Made by a program: the position numbers and the translations under genes | Source of the DNA: Bremia lactucae | Taxonomy: Eukaryota; Oomycota; Peronosporomycetes; Peronosporales; Peronosporaceae | Assembly: GCF_004359215.1 (NCBI RefSeq) | Contig: NC_090613.1 | Coordinates: forward strand, 7,157,947-7,189,107 | Direction: 5' to 3' | DNA length: 31,161 nucleotides | The notes under the pieces: generated by a model | The model's database searches: none | What the model was told of the DNA's origin: nothing | What the model saw: the letters and a program-made list of their open reading frames with translations, nothing else | Shown here: positions 29,862 through 31,161 of the stretch, in pieces | How the letters are laid out: the number at the start of each line of letters is the position of its first letter | Position numbering within the stretch: position 1 is the first letter of the stretch

Positions 29862-29877
29862 TGGTAGCACTTTGTAG
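29862..29877 (+). promoter_or_regulatory. Family B primer-binding site
   Basis: TGGTAGCACTTTGTAG sits two bases after the LTR end. It starts with TGG as expected for tRNA 3'-CCA priming and shares its first eleven bases with the family A site. Confidence 0.7.
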
Positions 29878-29909
29878 TCCGTCCAAGGACCACAATTCCT
29901 TCATCTAAC

Positions 29910-31161
29910 ATGGACATGTTAGATGATAGTGGGAATACGCATCACGTTTCCCGTGAAAGCTTCTCCTTTCTAAGTGACATAGAAAGGAGTGGGGTTGAAC
30001 GAATGAGTTCGACCGTAGGAAACGATGCAATCTTGGCAATGCTGTCCAATTTGGACAGAGATGCCCTCCATTCAGCCGTTGCCAAGTTCATACAACATGA
30101 ACTTGACGAGGCGAAGGAGAAGGTAGCCTTGCTTAATCAGCAAGGCTCTCAACAGGCAGAGTTGTTGAGGTTACAGCAGGTACAGACCTCTGCACCTGGG
30201 ATGACGCATGCGTCGTCCAGAAACCTTAAAGATTGACATCTTTAAGTATAGGGGGGTCGAAGAAGACTCCCTCTTAAGATGGTTTGTCGAGTTGGACGAT
30301 GCTTTAAGGGCTCGTCACATCGTCGATGAGCAAATGCAAGTCGCATTTGCTCAGTCAAATTTGGCAGGTCGTGCCAAAATTTGGGCACTAGGCCTTAAGT
30401 TGCGCGACCTAAATGTCTTTGGGTCGCTAGAGGTTTTTAAAAGCCCGGCTCAAACAGACTTTTGAACCGCCTAGGGCTGAGTTCAGAGCTCGATCAAAGC
30501 TTCTGAAACTCAAGCAAGGCAAGCGCGATGTTCACGCATATGCCCAGCACATACGACTCTTAGCGAGTTGTATTACGAACAACCCAACTAATGAACACAC
30601 GTTGATTACAGTGTTCATGCAAGGTCTTACGGATGGTCCCGTTAAGACTCACCTGTTCCGCTTGGAACTGGATACGCTTGAAGAAGCAATATCCGTTGCG
30701 GAACAGGAGGACTTTAGCTTGAGACAGGCTCAAGCTAGTTCGTCATCATATCGTCCACCAAGACGACACAAGTTAGGAGATCCAGAGCCCATGGACCTCT
30801 CTTACGTCGAAGCGAGAGACCTCGCTTTTCGAACAATAAGCGATTGCAGAAATGGCATCGTTGCCAAAAATAGGACACTACGCTCATGAGTGTAGTTTTC
30901 CACGCCCAGCACCGAAAGGTACTGAACGTAGTTTTGGACCGTATGCCAAAAAGGGCAACGGTCGCGGATCCGACGTTGTTGCGAAATCGCAACAGCGAGG
31001 CGGACCGCCAAAAAACGGTCGGGGTCAGTAGGGGCGCAACGCCCTACTGATCCAGCAACCTCAAGAGAATTTGCAAATCTCTTGACTAAAGTTGCTCCAG
31101 ACACACAATCATTATGTGTCTCTGCACCTGGTGATGAGGTATCCCTCATCACCTTGAAGTT
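29910..31161 (+). pseudogene. Family B Ty3/gypsy gag, right copy (broken)
   Basis: Starts MDMLDDSGNTHHVSRESFSF. A shift near 30215 and another near 30440 break the capsid region (RWFVELDDALRARH, SNLAGRAKIWALGLKLRDL), which resumes as VFMQGLTDGPVKTH (30615) and LDTLEEAISVAEQEDFSLRQ. The zinc knuckle near 30860-30895 is damaged (TGGCATCGTTGCCAAAAATAG: first Cys lost and a stop). The breaks lie at different places from those in the left copy, so the two copies decayed separately. It runs off the right edge. Confidence 0.87.

Larger units (their letters stand above)
29408..31161. repeat. Right arm of 1.75 kb inverted repeat
   Basis: Reverse complement of 1-1748 (see left arm). The outer 188 bp match without a mismatch. 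Confidence 0.9.

Noticed and set aside
1..31161. The perfect inverted ends suggested a giant transposon with terminal inverted repeats
   Set aside because: The arms are LTR plus gag of ordinary Ty3/gypsy elements running off the edges, with no sign of a terminal motif or target duplication; the genes between are host housekeeping genes.

Overview
The window looks like nuclear DNA of an oomycete, most likely a Peronosporales species (Phytophthora or downy-mildew type). The reasons are intron-poor genes with short GT-AG introns (54-75 bp), small secreted proteins of oomycete style, no bacterial signals, and heavy loading with decayed Ty3/gypsy chromoviruses and a Ty1/copia element. It is a repeat-rich segment with two small islands of host genes. 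Assembly gaps lie at 2808-2907 and 3143-3191.

Layout: 1-1748 and 29408-31161 are inverted copies of the LTR plus gag of one retrotransposon family (family B), pointing outward, so the window is bracketed by a ~1.75 kb inverted repeat. 1749-2300 is a decayed pogo/CENP-B-like transposase tail. 2424-5972 is a broken copy of a second chromovirus family (family A). 6565-9084 is the first gene island: an inositol monophosphatase and an EXS-domain (Erd1/XPR1-type) membrane protein, both with one intron. 9493-13542 is a degenerate copia element with both LTRs, a half-tRNA primer site and a target duplication. 13596-18916 is another truncated family A copy, ending right at the stop codon of a Gly-rich secreted protein gene (18929-19372). 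19767-21487 holds an unrecognised coding segment and two degenerate, head-to-head paralogues of a small secreted protein. 21488-25404 is an internally deleted and internally inverted family A copy with a near-perfect LTR palindrome.

The second gene island, 25886-29013, holds a PX-domain gene (minus) sharing a 121 bp divergent promoter with a gene that I read as a fusion of a HAD 5'-nucleotidase-like domain with an Alba nucleic-acid-binding domain, followed by a convergent tiny gene resembling the complex III assembly factor UQCC5/SMIM4.

The two most interesting observations are these. (1) Family A carries a conserved ORF on the antisense strand. It starts beside the 3' LTR and runs tail-to-tail into, and apparently across, the pol chromodomain. 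It is seen in three independent copies plus a fragment. (2) The HAD-Alba gene fusion is supported by exact splice phase. All retroelements here carry frameshifts, stops or deletions and look non-autonomous.
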